Below are positions 22,908 to 31,795 of a DNA stretch of 64,000 nt, piece by piece. This stretch comes from CAWBXL01 sp963837365. GTDB lineage: Bacteria > Acidobacteriota > Terriglobia > Terriglobales > Acidobacteriaceae. The notes under the pieces were generated by a model, which was not told where the DNA came from, did not search any database, and saw nothing but the letters and a program-made list of their open reading frames with translations. Made by a program: the position numbers and the translations under genes. How positions within the stretch are numbered: the first letter of the stretch is position 1; every line of letters begins with the position of its first letter. The DNA is taken from positions 806,001 through 870,000 of the forward strand of contig CAWIMW010000001.1 of the NCBI GenBank assembly GCA_963837365.1, written 5' to 3'.

Positions 22908-24968
22908 GTGCTCGCGCCATTGGTACCCGGCAGCCACTTCGAATCTGACGCCGAACTTTGCCGCTACGAGGCACTGCTGCACATGGCAGATCTCGTGGTG
23001 CGTCCCTCTGATTTGCGGCAGTTGTTCCGCGATGTGTCAGAGCGGCTGAGGCATGTTTTAGTTTTCGATCTCATCGTTTTTACCATACACAATCCCGCGA
23101 ACAACACCATGCAGTTGTGTTATTGGGAGTCTTCCGAGGTCGACCTCGAACAGCATGGAGAGCTTCCGGTTGAAGACGCGCCCAGCGGCTGGGTCTGGCT
23201 GAACCAGGTCCCGCTGATTGTCCCGGACCTGGACGCCGAAGTTCGCTTCCCTCGCGGACTTAGGACCATTCGCCAGGCGGGGATGCGGTCCTATTGTTGT
23301 CTTCCGCTAACCACCGCACAGAAGAGACTCGGGGCTATGGGGTTGGGTTGTTCCGCCGCGCATTTTTGCGAAGAGAAAGATCTGCGTTTTTTGCAGCGCG
23401 TAGCTGAGTTAGTGGCCCTGGCAATGGAAAGCGTACAAAGTAGCAATGCGCTCCAACAGGAGAAGGCGCGCATGCAGATGCTGCTCGAGGTCAATGCCGC
23501 CTTGGTTCCCAATCTCGATTTGCCGGAATTGTTTCCCGCTATTTCAGGGTTCATCCGCAAGGTTGTCAAACAGGACTATGCCAGCCTTTTGTTGTATGAC
23601 GAGCAACGACAGACGTTGGTCAAGTTTGCCAGTGATTGGCCAGGGAAGAACGGCTCGTGCACGATTGCAACGCAATTATCGTTGAAAGACAGCGCCCCGG
23701 GCCGTGCTTTCCTGGAAAGGCAAACTAAGGTACATAACCGGGAAGAACTAATCACGCTGCGTTCCACATTGATTGACAACCTCGCAGGCGTGCAGTGGCT
23801 GTGCTCCATCCCGCTGGTTTCGCGTAAAGGCGCCATAGGCACCATAAACTTTGCCCGTCACGATGCAGAGGCTTTCAACGCCCAGGACCTCAGCCTGTTA
23901 AAACAAATTGCCGGTCAAATCGCGATTGCCATGGACAATTCGCGCGCCTATTCCGAAATTGCCGCGCTTACGCAAAAACTCTCCGTGGAGAAGCTTTACC
24001 TTGAGGGCGAAATTCGCTCCGAGCTGAACTTCGAGGAAATTATCGGGGAGAGCCTGAACTTGAAGCAGGTTCTCGAGCAGGCCAAGACCGTGGCGGGAAG
24101 TGATGCGACCGTATTGATCTTGGGCGAAACCGGCACGGGAAAGGAATTGATTGCTCGGGCCATCCATCGTATGAGCCTGCGCAGTGACGCCAGTTTTATC
24201 AAAATGAATTGCGCGGCCATCCCCACCGGATTGCTGGAGAGCGAACTGTTCGGTCATGAAAAAGGCGCGTTTACTGGAGCTATCAGCCAAAAAATCGGAA
24301 GGTTGGAGCTTGCCCACAAAGGCACTCTATTTCTGGATGAAATCGGCGATATTGCCTTGGAACTCCAGCCTAAGTTGTTGCGCGCGCTCCAGGACCAGGA
24401 GTTCGAAAGGCTGGGTGGGACGCGCACCATCAGGGTCAACATCCGCCTGATCGCTGCTACCAATCAGGATCTGGCCAAAGCGGTGGCCGACAAACAGTTC
24501 CGCAGCGATTTGTATTACAGGCTGAACGTATTTCCCATTCGCATCCCTCCGCTGCGCGAACGTAAAGAAGATATTCCCCTGCTGGTGCGCTATTTTGTGC
24601 ATAAGTTCTCTTCCCGCATGGGGAAAGCCATTGATTCCATTTCCAGCGAAACTATGCAGGCACTTTGTACCTGGGATTGGCCGGGAAATGTGAGGGAATT
24701 GGAAAATTTCATCGAGCGCTCAGTGATTCTCACCGAGGACTCTGTTTTGCGTATTCCCCTGGCGGAACTTACCACCCTTACGGAAGAGAACGGAAGTGAC
24801 AGCACGCTGGAGCATTTGGAACGGGAATACATCATTCGCGCCCTTCGCGAAACGGGTGGGGTGATTGCCGGCAGTCGCGGAGCCGCGGCACGGTTGGGGC
24901 TCAAACGCACCACATTGCAATCTCGAATCCAAAGGATGGGGATTTCCCGCGAGGAATATGGGAACTAA
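22908..24968 (+). CDS. Sigma-54-dependent transcriptional activator with two GAF domains
   Basis: A 686-residue NifA/FhlA-like enhancer-binding protein. Two GAF sensory domains cover about residues 25-160 and 190-340. The AAA+ domain follows from about 370: Walker A GETGTGKE near 405, the sigma-54 contact motif GAFTGA at 453-458, Walker B LFLDEIGD, and an arginine-finger region. A Fis-type helix-turn-helix ends the protein (GSRGAAARLGLKRTTLQSRI). It opens sigma-54 promoters in response to an unknown small-molecule or redox signal. The GTG start at 22908 is preceded by a weak GGTTAG. Its targets are not in sight; no -24/-12 site was found nearby. Confidence 0.92.
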   Translation: MLAPLVPGSHFESDAELCRYEALLHMADLVVRPSDLRQLFRDVSERLRHVLVFDLIVFTIHNPANNTMQLCYWESSEVDLEQHGELPVEDAPSGWVWLNQVPLIVPDLDAEVRFPRGLRTIRQAGMRSYCCLPLTTAQKRLGAMGLGCSAAHFCEEKDLRFLQRVAELVALAMESVQSSNALQQEKARMQMLLEVNAALVPNLDLPELFPAISGFIRKVVKQDYASLLLYDEQRQTLVKFASDWPGKNGSCTIATQLSLKDSAPGRAFLERQTKVHNREELITLRSTLIDNLAGVQWLCSIPLVSRKGAIGTINFARHDAEAFNAQDLSLLKQIAGQIAIAMDNSRAYSEIAALTQKLSVEKLYLEGEIRSELNFEEIIGESLNLKQVLEQAKTVAGSDATVLILGETGTGKELIARAIHRMSLRSDASFIKMNCAAIPTGLLESELFGHEKGAFTGAISQKIGRLELAHKGTLFLDEIGDIALELQPKLLRALQDQEFERLGGTRTIRVNIRLIAATNQDLAKAVADKQFRSDLYYRLNVFPIRIPPLRERKEDIPLLVRYFVHKFSSRMGKAIDSISSETMQALCTWDWPGNVRELENFIERSVILTEDSVLRIPLAELTTLTEENGSDSTLEHLEREYIIRALRETGGVIAGSRGAAARLGLKRTTLQSRIQRMGISREEYGN

Positions 24969-25235
24969 CTCCCATGAAAATTGCGTCTTTGCGTATCAAT
25001 GACGCAAAATCGGCACCGTGCCGGTACGTCGTCATACTCAATCTATTCTTCTCTAGCCCCAAGTGCTCTAAATTCCCAATTCTGCAATAGCTTACGAATT
25101 TTGCCCAGTTTGGCACAACGACTGCGATAACTATTCGGTCGTCTCCTGAGCAGTGCGGGCCCCTGGGTTTTCCCTCCCCCTGATTCTTTTGAGGAAACAT
25201 GCGAGTGTGCACTCACGCTGCCAGCAGGCGCGCTG

Positions 25236-25622
25236 GTGGATTTGGAATTCGCCGTACCGCCGAGGTGGACGCCAGCGTTCCAGCCGCGCGCGTCGTCCGC
25301 TGTAAAGGTCCGCGCACCAGCCATTGCCAAACTGACCACGCAACTGCACCAAATCCAGTCGTTCAATCCCAACTTAGATCCGTTGTATCTGTTCCACTGC
25401 GGATTACAGTGGCACGGGCAAACCGACACCGGGGCGGGTTGGGAGTTGATTCGTGCGCTGAGATCAGTCGATCCCAGAACGCGGCTGATCGCGGGATCTC
25501 TGTTGGCCAAAACTGAAGATGTGCGGGTCCTCGCGCGGGACATGCGCCGGGCCTCCAATCGAGTCAATCGTATGGCGGCTGAGCATGCCAGAACGTCAAT
25601 CCGTATCCACGAGGTGCAGCAG
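25236..25622 (+). other. In-frame coding-like region upstream of the Crp/Fnr gene
   Basis: The Crp/Fnr reading frame is open without stop from a GTG at 25236. Codon use here, with mostly G/C third positions, and segments such as LYLFHCGLQWHGQTDTGAGW and RALRSVDPRTRLIAGSLLA look like real protein rather than a shadow. It may be a separate small gene lacking its stop codon, or an N-terminal extension of the regulator. The stretch 24969-25235 holds nothing else convincing. Confidence 0.4.
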
Positions 25623-26342
25623 ATGAATACTCCCTATGGACTTGAAATCATAGAGAGCTGCATAAGTTGCAAACTACGCAAAGACAAATGGTTCTGTGGA
25701 TTTTCACCCGATGCGCTAAAGTCATTCAGCAGCGGCAGCCATCTGACCACCTATCCCGGCGGTGCCCTGCTATTTGTCGAAGGACAGACTCCGCGCGGTG
25801 CCTACGTGTTGTGTTCGGGACGGGTGAAGCTTTCAACCACGTCGCGCGACGGTAAAGTCCTCATTCTCCGCATGGCCGACGCGGGAGAACTCCTCGGCCT
25901 CAGCGCAGTGATCAGCGGCGAACCGTATTTGGTGACCGCCGAAACTGCCGGGCCATGCCACGTGAACTTCATTGATCGCGATGCCTTCCTGAAATTGATG
26001 GAGAAAACCGGCGAGATCGGCCTGCGCTCCGCACAAGTGCTGAGCCGGGAATTCCAGTCCATGTACCGAGACGTGCACGATCTTGTATTGGCCCGTTCGT
26101 CTGCCGGCAAGCTGGCGCGGTTGCTGCTCTCCTGGTCACCTGGTATGCAGCCCGAGCCCGGACGAACTGAGGTCCGCATCCGTTCCAGCCTGACTCATGA
26201 AGAAATGGCGCAGATGATCGGTTCTTCGCGGGAGACTGTAACTCGCCTGCTGAGCGACTTGAAAAAGAAAGAATTGATCCGCCTTGAAGGTTCCACGCTG
26301 GTCATACGCAACCGGCCGGCACTGGAAGCGCTGGCTGCGTAG
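25623..26342 (+). CDS. Crp/Fnr-family regulator with FNR-like cysteine cluster
   Basis: A 239-residue regulator with an N-terminal cyclic-nucleotide-type sensor barrel (about 25-150) and a winged helix-turn-helix (SLTHEEMAQMIGSSRETVTRLL, about 180-205). Cys13, Cys16 and Cys25 (CISCKLRKDKWFC) plus Cys64 resemble the 4Fe-4S ligands of FNR, so redox or oxygen sensing is plausible. The start is taken at 25623 because GAGGTG stands 8 bases before it and because relatives begin TPYGLEIIESC. The frame extends upstream (see 25236). A hairpin follows the gene. Confidence 0.85.
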   Translation: MNTPYGLEIIESCISCKLRKDKWFCGFSPDALKSFSSGSHLTTYPGGALLFVEGQTPRGAYVLCSGRVKLSTTSRDGKVLILRMADAGELLGLSAVISGEPYLVTAETAGPCHVNFIDRDAFLKLMEKTGEIGLRSAQVLSREFQSMYRDVHDLVLARSSAGKLARLLLSWSPGMQPEPGRTEVRIRSSLTHEEMAQMIGSSRETVTRLLSDLKKKELIRLEGSTLVIRNRPALEALAA

Positions 26343-26363
26343 TAAGGTACGCAGCTGGTTTTG

Positions 26364-26394
26364 GGTGGCTGTCCAAACCCCCCGGACAGCCACC
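26364..26394 (+). terminator. Strong hairpin between convergent genes
   Basis: GGTGGCTGTCC (26364-26374), a 9-nt loop AAACCCCCC and GGACAGCCACC (26384-26394) form an 11-bp perfect stem 22 bp after the Crp/Fnr stop. It can serve the convergent MerC-like gene too. No U-tract follows. Confidence 0.55.
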
Positions 26395-26406
26395 TCCCCG
26401 GGTTGC

Positions 26407-26841
26407 TCACTCTCCACAAGCTCTATCCGGGTTTACGGAACACTTGACGCACCGATGACAGAAACTTCGGTTGAGACCGTGCGCCAGGATCAGCAAAATG
26501 CTGCCCAACATTGTAATCAGGGTTTCATTGAACCTGGAATGCAGATAGCTTTCACCAAAGGCCCCACATGCGACCAGCAAGATTCCTGCGATCATCGGCA
26601 AAAGGATTAACTTCCGACGGTGCCTCTTGTACCCTGAAACAAACGCCACCAGTCCCAGCGATACGACAAAGAAAATGAGGGCTTGGTGAGTTGCCGTGCT
26701 GCCAGGCAACATGGTTGCAAGAGTCGGGCTCATGGCCAGAACAAGTGGTGTCAGGGCACAATGAACCAGGCAAAGCAATGAAGCCCCTGAGCCCATCGCA
26801 TCCCAACTGGTGCGTGCGAAAATACTCCTGAGCGAAGACAT
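26407..26841 (-). CDS. MerC-domain membrane protein
   Basis: A 144-residue protein with four hydrophobic segments. The first has GASLLCLVHCALTPLVLAM, a cysteine-containing helix like that of MerC, and the C-terminus is Cys-rich (CHRCVKCS, RACGE). MerC carries mercury in mer operons; many environmental relatives without merA sit by metal-regulated genes and may handle zinc or copper. Next upstream on the same strand, past a stem-loop, is the TonB-dependent receptor gene, suggesting a shared metal theme. Confidence 0.75.
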   Translation of the reverse strand: MSSLRSIFARTSWDAMGSGASLLCLVHCALTPLVLAMSPTLATMLPGSTATHQALIFFVVSLGLVAFVSGYKRHRRKLILLPMIAGILLVACGAFGESYLHSRFNETLITMLGSILLILAHGLNRSFCHRCVKCSVNPDRACGE

Positions 26842-26891
26842 TCCTAGCGCTCTCCTCCAGAGTGCTCTAACTGACTAGTTCGACCAAATTT

Positions 26892-26915
26892 AAGAGGGGC
26901 GGTAGCGCCCCTCTT
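26892..26915 (-). terminator. Stem-loop after the TonB receptor gene
   Basis: AAGAGGGGCG, loop GTAG and CGCCCCTCTT form a perfect 10-bp stem between the TonB receptor stop and the MerC-like gene. On the minus strand AAATTTGG follows, a weak terminator tail. Confidence 0.55.
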
Positions 26916-26928
26916 CTCGCGACAGGGG

Positions 26929-29664
26929 TTAGAAGTGGAAGCCCAGTTCCGCCGTGAAACTGCGTGGCGTGACGTAGTGCGTTCCGGTGAAGGTTGATAG
27001 GAAATTATAGAGCGCAACTTTGTTGGTCACGTTAATGGCGGTAAGCTGAAGGCTTACCTTGTATTTGTCACCACGGAAGAGGTTGTCATCTCCCACCGAC
27101 ACGTCGAAAAGATGGCGCGGAGCGACCCGTGGCGGATTAACATCGCTTCCCGATCCAGGCGCGGGTACCTTTACAAGGCTAGACCCGAATTGATCTCCGG
27201 CGCATGATGTTGGCAAAGGAACAGCCGGAGTAGCACGCGCGCTTCCACAGAAGAAGCCAGCCTGGAACTCTTGATCCGCAGTGAGGCCACTTAAATCAAC
27301 CTGAAAATCCGGGCTGTTGGGATCTGCTGAAGCCGCGCTCGGAACCGCGCCAGCCACCAATCCGCTGTCATATCGCCAATTGAAGCCAAACCACGGTCCT
27401 TTCTTCCATGGCTGATACTGCAAGTGGGTTGTCTGATTGAACTTCTCGTCGTGGTCGATCAGGAATGGAGTGATATCACTGCCAATCGTCGACCCTGGCG
27501 GAACCGCACCGGCCCCACCCAGCTGCGGGTTGAAGAAGCGCGAGGTGACGCTGGAGAAAACCCAAAGCGCGCTGAAACCATGAAAATCCGGCACACTTAT
27601 GCGGCCTGCAAATGCCGGAATCTTGGAGTTGTGCCACTCAATCGGGAAGGTGAGCGGAGTGCTTCCGAAGACTCCGAAGTCGTAAGCGTTATGTGTGTAC
27701 TTCCAAACGTATTCTCCCGAGAAAACCAAGTACCTGCCAAATGCCTGTTGCAAGCCAGCGTGGAATTCGTTGCGCCAACCGGGGCTGAAGGGCGTAGCCG
27801 CGTTTGTGGAACATGTGAGCAGCGGATTCAGCACCGGATCCGCGCAGCCGTTGCTGGAGAGCACCAGGTTTTCATTGAACGGAGTTTCCAGCAGTCGCGC
27901 GTAGGAAACACGGAGCACAGTGTTGGTCTTCTTGATGTTATAAGCGATACCAATGCGGGGCTGTGCTTCACTGTGAGAAGTGAGGCCGTTGTACACATCG
28001 CCGCGCAGTCCCAGATTGATTGACCAGTTTCCTTTGCTGATTGTGTCCTGTAAGTACAGGGAGAGCAGCTTGATGTCGGTGTGCCCGTTAAAGGGAAATA
28101 GACTTCCTCCCCGGGTCAGATCAACGGGAAGCAGCAGAGAGTTAAAGTCCGGGTTCGCGCTGCCGCCCGGATTCTGGGCACCACCGCATTGTCCCGGATC
28201 CGTCACTGCGGGATCGGTGTCAGGGCTTCCGTCGGCATTGAAACACACCGCATTGAATGTCGGGTCCACGATACCGAAACGATTATTTTCGTCGAGAAAA
28301 GTCTGCTGATAGGTAACTCCCGCTTTCAGGTTGTTTACCCCCTTGATAAAGGAAACATCGGACCGAAGGCCGGCGTTGGTTAAAGTGCGGTCTTGACCAA
28401 TCGTCTGCGATTGGGCAGCTGGTGCGAGATCGGCGAACAAGTTTCCGCTTGGGTAATAGTTGAACAGGTCGCGCCGGACGAAACCACCGAACGTAAAGAC
28501 CGCATTGTTACTTAGTAAGCGGGTCCAGGTGGGCGCAATATTGAATGTCTTAATTTGGGCTCGTTGATCCGCGGGCCCGACGACGTTGCCGTTGGGATCG
28601 AGGCCGCCGTTGTCCACCACTAGTCCGGACCAGGCCGTGGCATTTTGCGCATCGAAAGAATTGGGCGTCTGGAACCAGGAGCGCGTGAATCCCGCATTCA
28701 AATGGAGCGAATCCACTTTGCTCATCTGAAAGTCAAGCCGGTCAAATATATTTTCTTGATTGCCTTTGGCATGGACGACGGTGAACTCCGGGGGATCGAG
28801 AAATCGTCCGCTGTTCAGGCCGTTGGCGGAGACAAAGTTCCCCCACTTCTGCCCGCCATAACCGAGGTTGAAGCCCACGCTGGAGGAGCCAAAGCTGCCA
28901 TAAGAAGTAGAAAAATCACCATGAGGCGTAGTCATGCCTTGCCCCGAGCGGGTAGTCACGTTGATCACAACGCTCGCCTTCTCGCCATATTCAGCCGGCG
29001 GTGCACCGTCAATGACTTCCAAAGACTGCACCGCATCCAGGGGAATCTGATTGGAGAATACCTTGCTCTGCTGATCAGTGATCGGCTGCCCATCCAGCGA
29101 AAATGAATTTTCCGCGTGATCGCCCATTCCATGAAATAAACCGTTCGAATCGGCCGCAATTCCGGGTGACGACAAGGTGACAAGAGAACTCAATGATGAA
29201 GACTGGCTTTCCAGCGGCAGCTTGTCAAACAAGCCACGATCAACGTCGGTGTGAAAGGTGGGATCGTTCTCCAATAAATCTCCCGCGGCTTCAACCGTCA
29301 CAACTTCGCTCGAGCCTTTGATCTTCAAATTGATGTCGAGGCTTACAGGAATAACTGAGCGGACATCAATGTCTTGCACATATGGATCGAACCCCTTTCG
29401 GGTCACGGTGAGATGATAGGGATTGAAGGGAACGTTGGGAACCGTGAAATTTCCCAAACTGTTCGTGTCGGCGCTGCGTTGAAAGCCGCTTACAGGATTA
29501 CGAATGTCTACGGTTGCATTAGCGACCACAGCCCCAGTCGGATCTTTGACCGTACCAGTGACTGAAGTTGAGTTACCTGACTGTGCGTAAGAGGTAGCGC
29601 CGAAGACGAAAAGAGCAACAGCCAAAAAAGCCGCGCGAAGCGACTTCGTATAAGAAGCCAGCAT
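26929..29664 (-). CDS. TonB-dependent outer-membrane receptor (Oar-like)
   Basis: A 911-residue receptor. The signal peptide ends at SYAQS (about residue 29). A carboxypeptidase regulatory-like domain follows (SVTGTVKDPTGAVVANATVDI), then the plug (about 125-230) and a 22-strand barrel ending in the aromatic C-terminus ELGFHF needed for outer-membrane insertion. It imports or binds a scarce ligand using TonB energy; the ligand is not readable. A small His/Cys protein gene upstream, a palindromic operator-like site and a MerC-like gene downstream point to metal uptake, as an inference. No TonB or ExbBD genes are nearby. Confidence 0.9.
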   Translation of the reverse strand: MLASYTKSLRAAFLAVALFVFGATSYAQSGNSTSVTGTVKDPTGAVVANATVDIRNPVSGFQRSADTNSLGNFTVPNVPFNPYHLTVTRKGFDPYVQDIDVRSVIPVSLDINLKIKGSSEVVTVEAAGDLLENDPTFHTDVDRGLFDKLPLESQSSSLSSLVTLSSPGIAADSNGLFHGMGDHAENSFSLDGQPITDQQSKVFSNQIPLDAVQSLEVIDGAPPAEYGEKASVVINVTTRSGQGMTTPHGDFSTSYGSFGSSSVGFNLGYGGQKWGNFVSANGLNSGRFLDPPEFTVVHAKGNQENIFDRLDFQMSKVDSLHLNAGFTRSWFQTPNSFDAQNATAWSGLVVDNGGLDPNGNVVGPADQRAQIKTFNIAPTWTRLLSNNAVFTFGGFVRRDLFNYYPSGNLFADLAPAAQSQTIGQDRTLTNAGLRSDVSFIKGVNNLKAGVTYQQTFLDENNRFGIVDPTFNAVCFNADGSPDTDPAVTDPGQCGGAQNPGGSANPDFNSLLLPVDLTRGGSLFPFNGHTDIKLLSLYLQDTISKGNWSINLGLRGDVYNGLTSHSEAQPRIGIAYNIKKTNTVLRVSYARLLETPFNENLVLSSNGCADPVLNPLLTCSTNAATPFSPGWRNEFHAGLQQAFGRYLVFSGEYVWKYTHNAYDFGVFGSTPLTFPIEWHNSKIPAFAGRISVPDFHGFSALWVFSSVTSRFFNPQLGGAGAVPPGSTIGSDITPFLIDHDEKFNQTTHLQYQPWKKGPWFGFNWRYDSGLVAGAVPSAASADPNSPDFQVDLSGLTADQEFQAGFFCGSARATPAVPLPTSCAGDQFGSSLVKVPAPGSGSDVNPPRVAPRHLFDVSVGDDNLFRGDKYKVSLQLTAINVTNKVALYNFLSTFTGTHYVTPRSFTAELGFHF

Positions 29665-29723
29665 GAATCCTCCCGGAAATAGTCCAATGCAATGATGTGG
29701 AACGGCACCGCTATTTTGGACAA

Positions 29724-29993
29724 TTAGGCGGCAGGCGGCGGACGGACGCTGAGAGCAAAAGCCACAAGGTGGAATCTGGCGTGGCTGCGGCGCGGAGGCG
29801 CCGCGGTCTCGAAGAGAAAAGTCGGTCGCGGGTTAATGGAGACCGTCGCTGGTGTGGTTGAGTGAGCGGCAACACAAACGGAGCACTTGGCGGCTTCCGT
29901 AGCGTTCGCATGATGGTGCACAACCACCGCCATTACCGACCAAAGGGTCAGCAATAGACAGAACCATGCTATTTGTTTAGAAAACGATCGCAT
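29724..29993 (-). CDS. Small exported His/Cys protein (DUF2946-like)
   Basis: An 89-residue protein with an N-terminal hydrophobic segment (FCLLLTLWSVMAVVV) directly followed by the probable metal ligands VHHHANATEAAKCSVCVAAHS. The tail is Pro/Arg-rich. The pattern (His cluster, CxVC, AAHS) resembles DUF2946 and related copper- or zinc-linked proteins that lie before TonB receptors. The start at 29993 is taken from the signal segment; the frame is open to 30053. The gap to the receptor gene is 60 bp on the same strand, so both probably form an operon. Confidence 0.65.
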   Translation of the reverse strand: MRSFSKQIAWFCLLLTLWSVMAVVVHHHANATEAAKCSVCVAAHSTTPATVSINPRPTFLFETAAPPRRSHARFHLVAFALSVRPPPAA

Positions 29994-30016
29994 TTCCGCT
30001 GGCTGTAACGACCCAC

Positions 30017-30037
30017 TTGAGATTAAGTTACACTCAA
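30017..30037 (-). promoter_or_regulatory. Palindromic site before the small protein/TonB operon
   Basis: TTGAG-N2-TAA-N-TTA-N2-CTCAA spans 21 bp and pairs at 16 of 20 flanking positions. It lies 24 bp upstream of the chosen start codon, where a repressor could block transcription. The regulator is unknown; the metal theme of the operon makes a Fur-family protein the first guess, although the sequence is not a classical Fur box. Confidence 0.4.
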
Positions 30038-30136
30038 ATAGGATGCAAAACAACTGTTATTCGGTTAATTCCGTACTTTGTCTGGTTCGCAGTGAACCGC
30101 GGCTTTACAAGACACATCAGCTTTGTTTCTTGAAGG

Positions 30137-30916
30137 TTACAAACCGAATAACTCTCGTAACCGCTTGGTTTGAGCGCGGCTTACGGGGACCTCGGTCTGC
30201 TTCTTGTCATCCATGCGGAGCTGGTAAGAACTCTTGAACCAGGGGACTACTTCTTTAATGCGGTTGATATTCACAAGGTACGACCGGTGCGCCCGCCAGA
30301 ACAGATTTCCGTCCAGGCTTTCCAACAGCTCTTCCAGCGTGCGGCAGTTGGATTGGCCTTCCATGCCGTTGAGTCCGCCGGTCACCACCGTGATTACGCC
30401 ATCCGCGATCGAGGCATAGCAGATGTCCTTTTGATTGACCAGAAATAGCCTGCCCGCGGCCTTCAGCAGGACCTTAATCGCCTGTGGCTTTTGTGAACCC
30501 AACATTCGTACCAGGGTCTCAAGTTTTTCGGATGAGGTGTCGGGACTCTCCATCTTGGCGCGTGCCTTTTGCACCGATTGTGCAACTCGCTTCTTATCGA
30601 AAGGCTTCAGCAGATAGTCAACCGCATTGACCTCGAATGCCTTGACGGCATACTGGTCGAAAGCGGTGGCAAAGACGATGTTAGGAAGGGGGATTTTCTT
30701 ATCCAGCAGCTTCTTGATGACTCCGAAGCCATCGAGCCCCGGCATCTGCACATCAAGAAAAACCAGGTCAGGATTGTGTTCGCGAATCAGGTTGACCGCC
30801 TCCACTCCATTCTTACCTTGCGCGACGACATTCACATCACCGGCATTCTTGAGCAGGTATGCAAGTTCATCTCTTGCCAGCTGCTCATCATCCACGATCA
30901 CTGCGGACAGGGACAT
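30137..30916 (-). CDS. LytTR-family response regulator
   Basis: A 259-residue two-component regulator. The receiver domain (residues 1-120) has the acidic pair Asp9-Asp10, the phosphoacceptor Asp55 in LVFLDVQMPG and the Lys in DYLLKPFDKK. The LytTR DNA-binding domain (about 145-255) has LFLVNQKDICYASI and FWRAHRSYLVNINRIKEV. It belongs to the AlgR/LytR type that controls surface or stress genes. A cognate histidine kinase is not adjacent. Confidence 0.92.
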   Translation of the reverse strand: MSLSAVIVDDEQLARDELAYLLKNAGDVNVVAQGKNGVEAVNLIREHNPDLVFLDVQMPGLDGFGVIKKLLDKKIPLPNIVFATAFDQYAVKAFEVNAVDYLLKPFDKKRVAQSVQKARAKMESPDTSSEKLETLVRMLGSQKPQAIKVLLKAAGRLFLVNQKDICYASIADGVITVVTGGLNGMEGQSNCRTLEELLESLDGNLFWRAHRSYLVNINRIKEVVPWFKSSYQLRMDDKKQTEVPVSRAQTKRLRELFGL

Positions 30917-31057
30917 AGCTCTCCTGACGGGTGCTAAGCAAAGTATAGCGACCGGATTTTCCGAGCGTCAATCAAGCTGGAGAGGAAATGGCAAGTCTGC
31001 GCTTTTATAGGTTTGGTTTCGACCTAAACGGCCAGCAGGCAGTAAACTGGGCATTCC

Positions 31058-31795
31058 ATGAATCTTATCTACGGGATCAATCCGGTGAGCGAGGCCTTGA
31101 AGGCGCGTGGCCGCGCGCTGGAGTGGGTGGGAGTAACTAAAGAGCGCCATGACTTACGCCTGCAACGTATTGTCGAAGATTGCCGCAAGCAGGGAGTGGC
31201 GGTGCGCTTTCTGACTCGCCAGGAAATTGAACGCATGACTCATGACCACGGCCATCAGGGCGTGCTTGCCGTAACCTCGGCCAAGCAGTATTACGGTCTC
31301 GATGATTTGCTGGCGGAGAAGAAGGGGAGTCATTCGCTGATTGTGGTCCTCGACGGCATTGAAGACCCGCATAACCTGGGGGCGATTCTCCGTACCGCGG
31401 ACGCTGCCGGGGCCGATGGAGTTGTGATTCCAGAAAGGCGCGCCGCCGGGGTTACGGGAACCGTAGCGAAGGTGTCGGCTGGGGCGAGTGAGCACCTTCG
31501 GATCGCCAAGGTCACCAACATCTCACGCACCCTCGAAGAATTAAAGTTGAAGAACCTATGGACGGTCGGACTGGATGAACGTGGCGCCCAAAGCTACGAC
31601 TCCCTGGACTACAAAATGGATTGTGCGGTGGTGCTGGGGGCGGAAGGCAAAGGGATGCACGATCTGGTGCGTAAGAAGTGCGACTTCCTGATTTCTATTC
31701 CCATGCTGGGAAACGTGCCGTCGTTGAATGTTTCCGTGGCCGCGGCGGTTGTGCTCTACGAGATCGTTCGCCAGCGCCGCAAAAGGCAGGCATGA
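31058..31795 (+). CDS. rlmB: 23S rRNA (guanosine-2'-O)-methyltransferase RlmB
   Basis: A 245-residue SPOUT (TrmH-family) methyltransferase. The N-terminal substrate-binding part (IYGINPVSEAL) is followed by the knotted catalytic domain with VVLDGIEDPHNLGAILRTADAAG, VVLGAEGKGM and the C-terminal knot IPMLGNVPSLNVSVAAAVVLYE. It uses S-adenosylmethionine to methylate a 23S rRNA guanosine. The stop overlaps the next start (ATGA), coupling it to the M1-like gene. Confidence 0.93.
   Translation: MNLIYGINPVSEALKARGRALEWVGVTKERHDLRLQRIVEDCRKQGVAVRFLTRQEIERMTHDHGHQGVLAVTSAKQYYGLDDLLAEKKGSHSLIVVLDGIEDPHNLGAILRTADAAGADGVVIPERRAAGVTGTVAKVSAGASEHLRIAKVTNISRTLEELKLKNLWTVGLDERGAQSYDSLDYKMDCAVVLGAEGKGMHDLVRKKCDFLISIPMLGNVPSLNVSVAAAVVLYEIVRQRRKRQA

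Noticed and set aside
25043..25567. A 174-residue minus-strand frame opposite the Crp/Fnr leader
   Set aside because: Its composition is unlike a protein (Ser, Arg and Trp-rich) and the plus frame has better codon bias.
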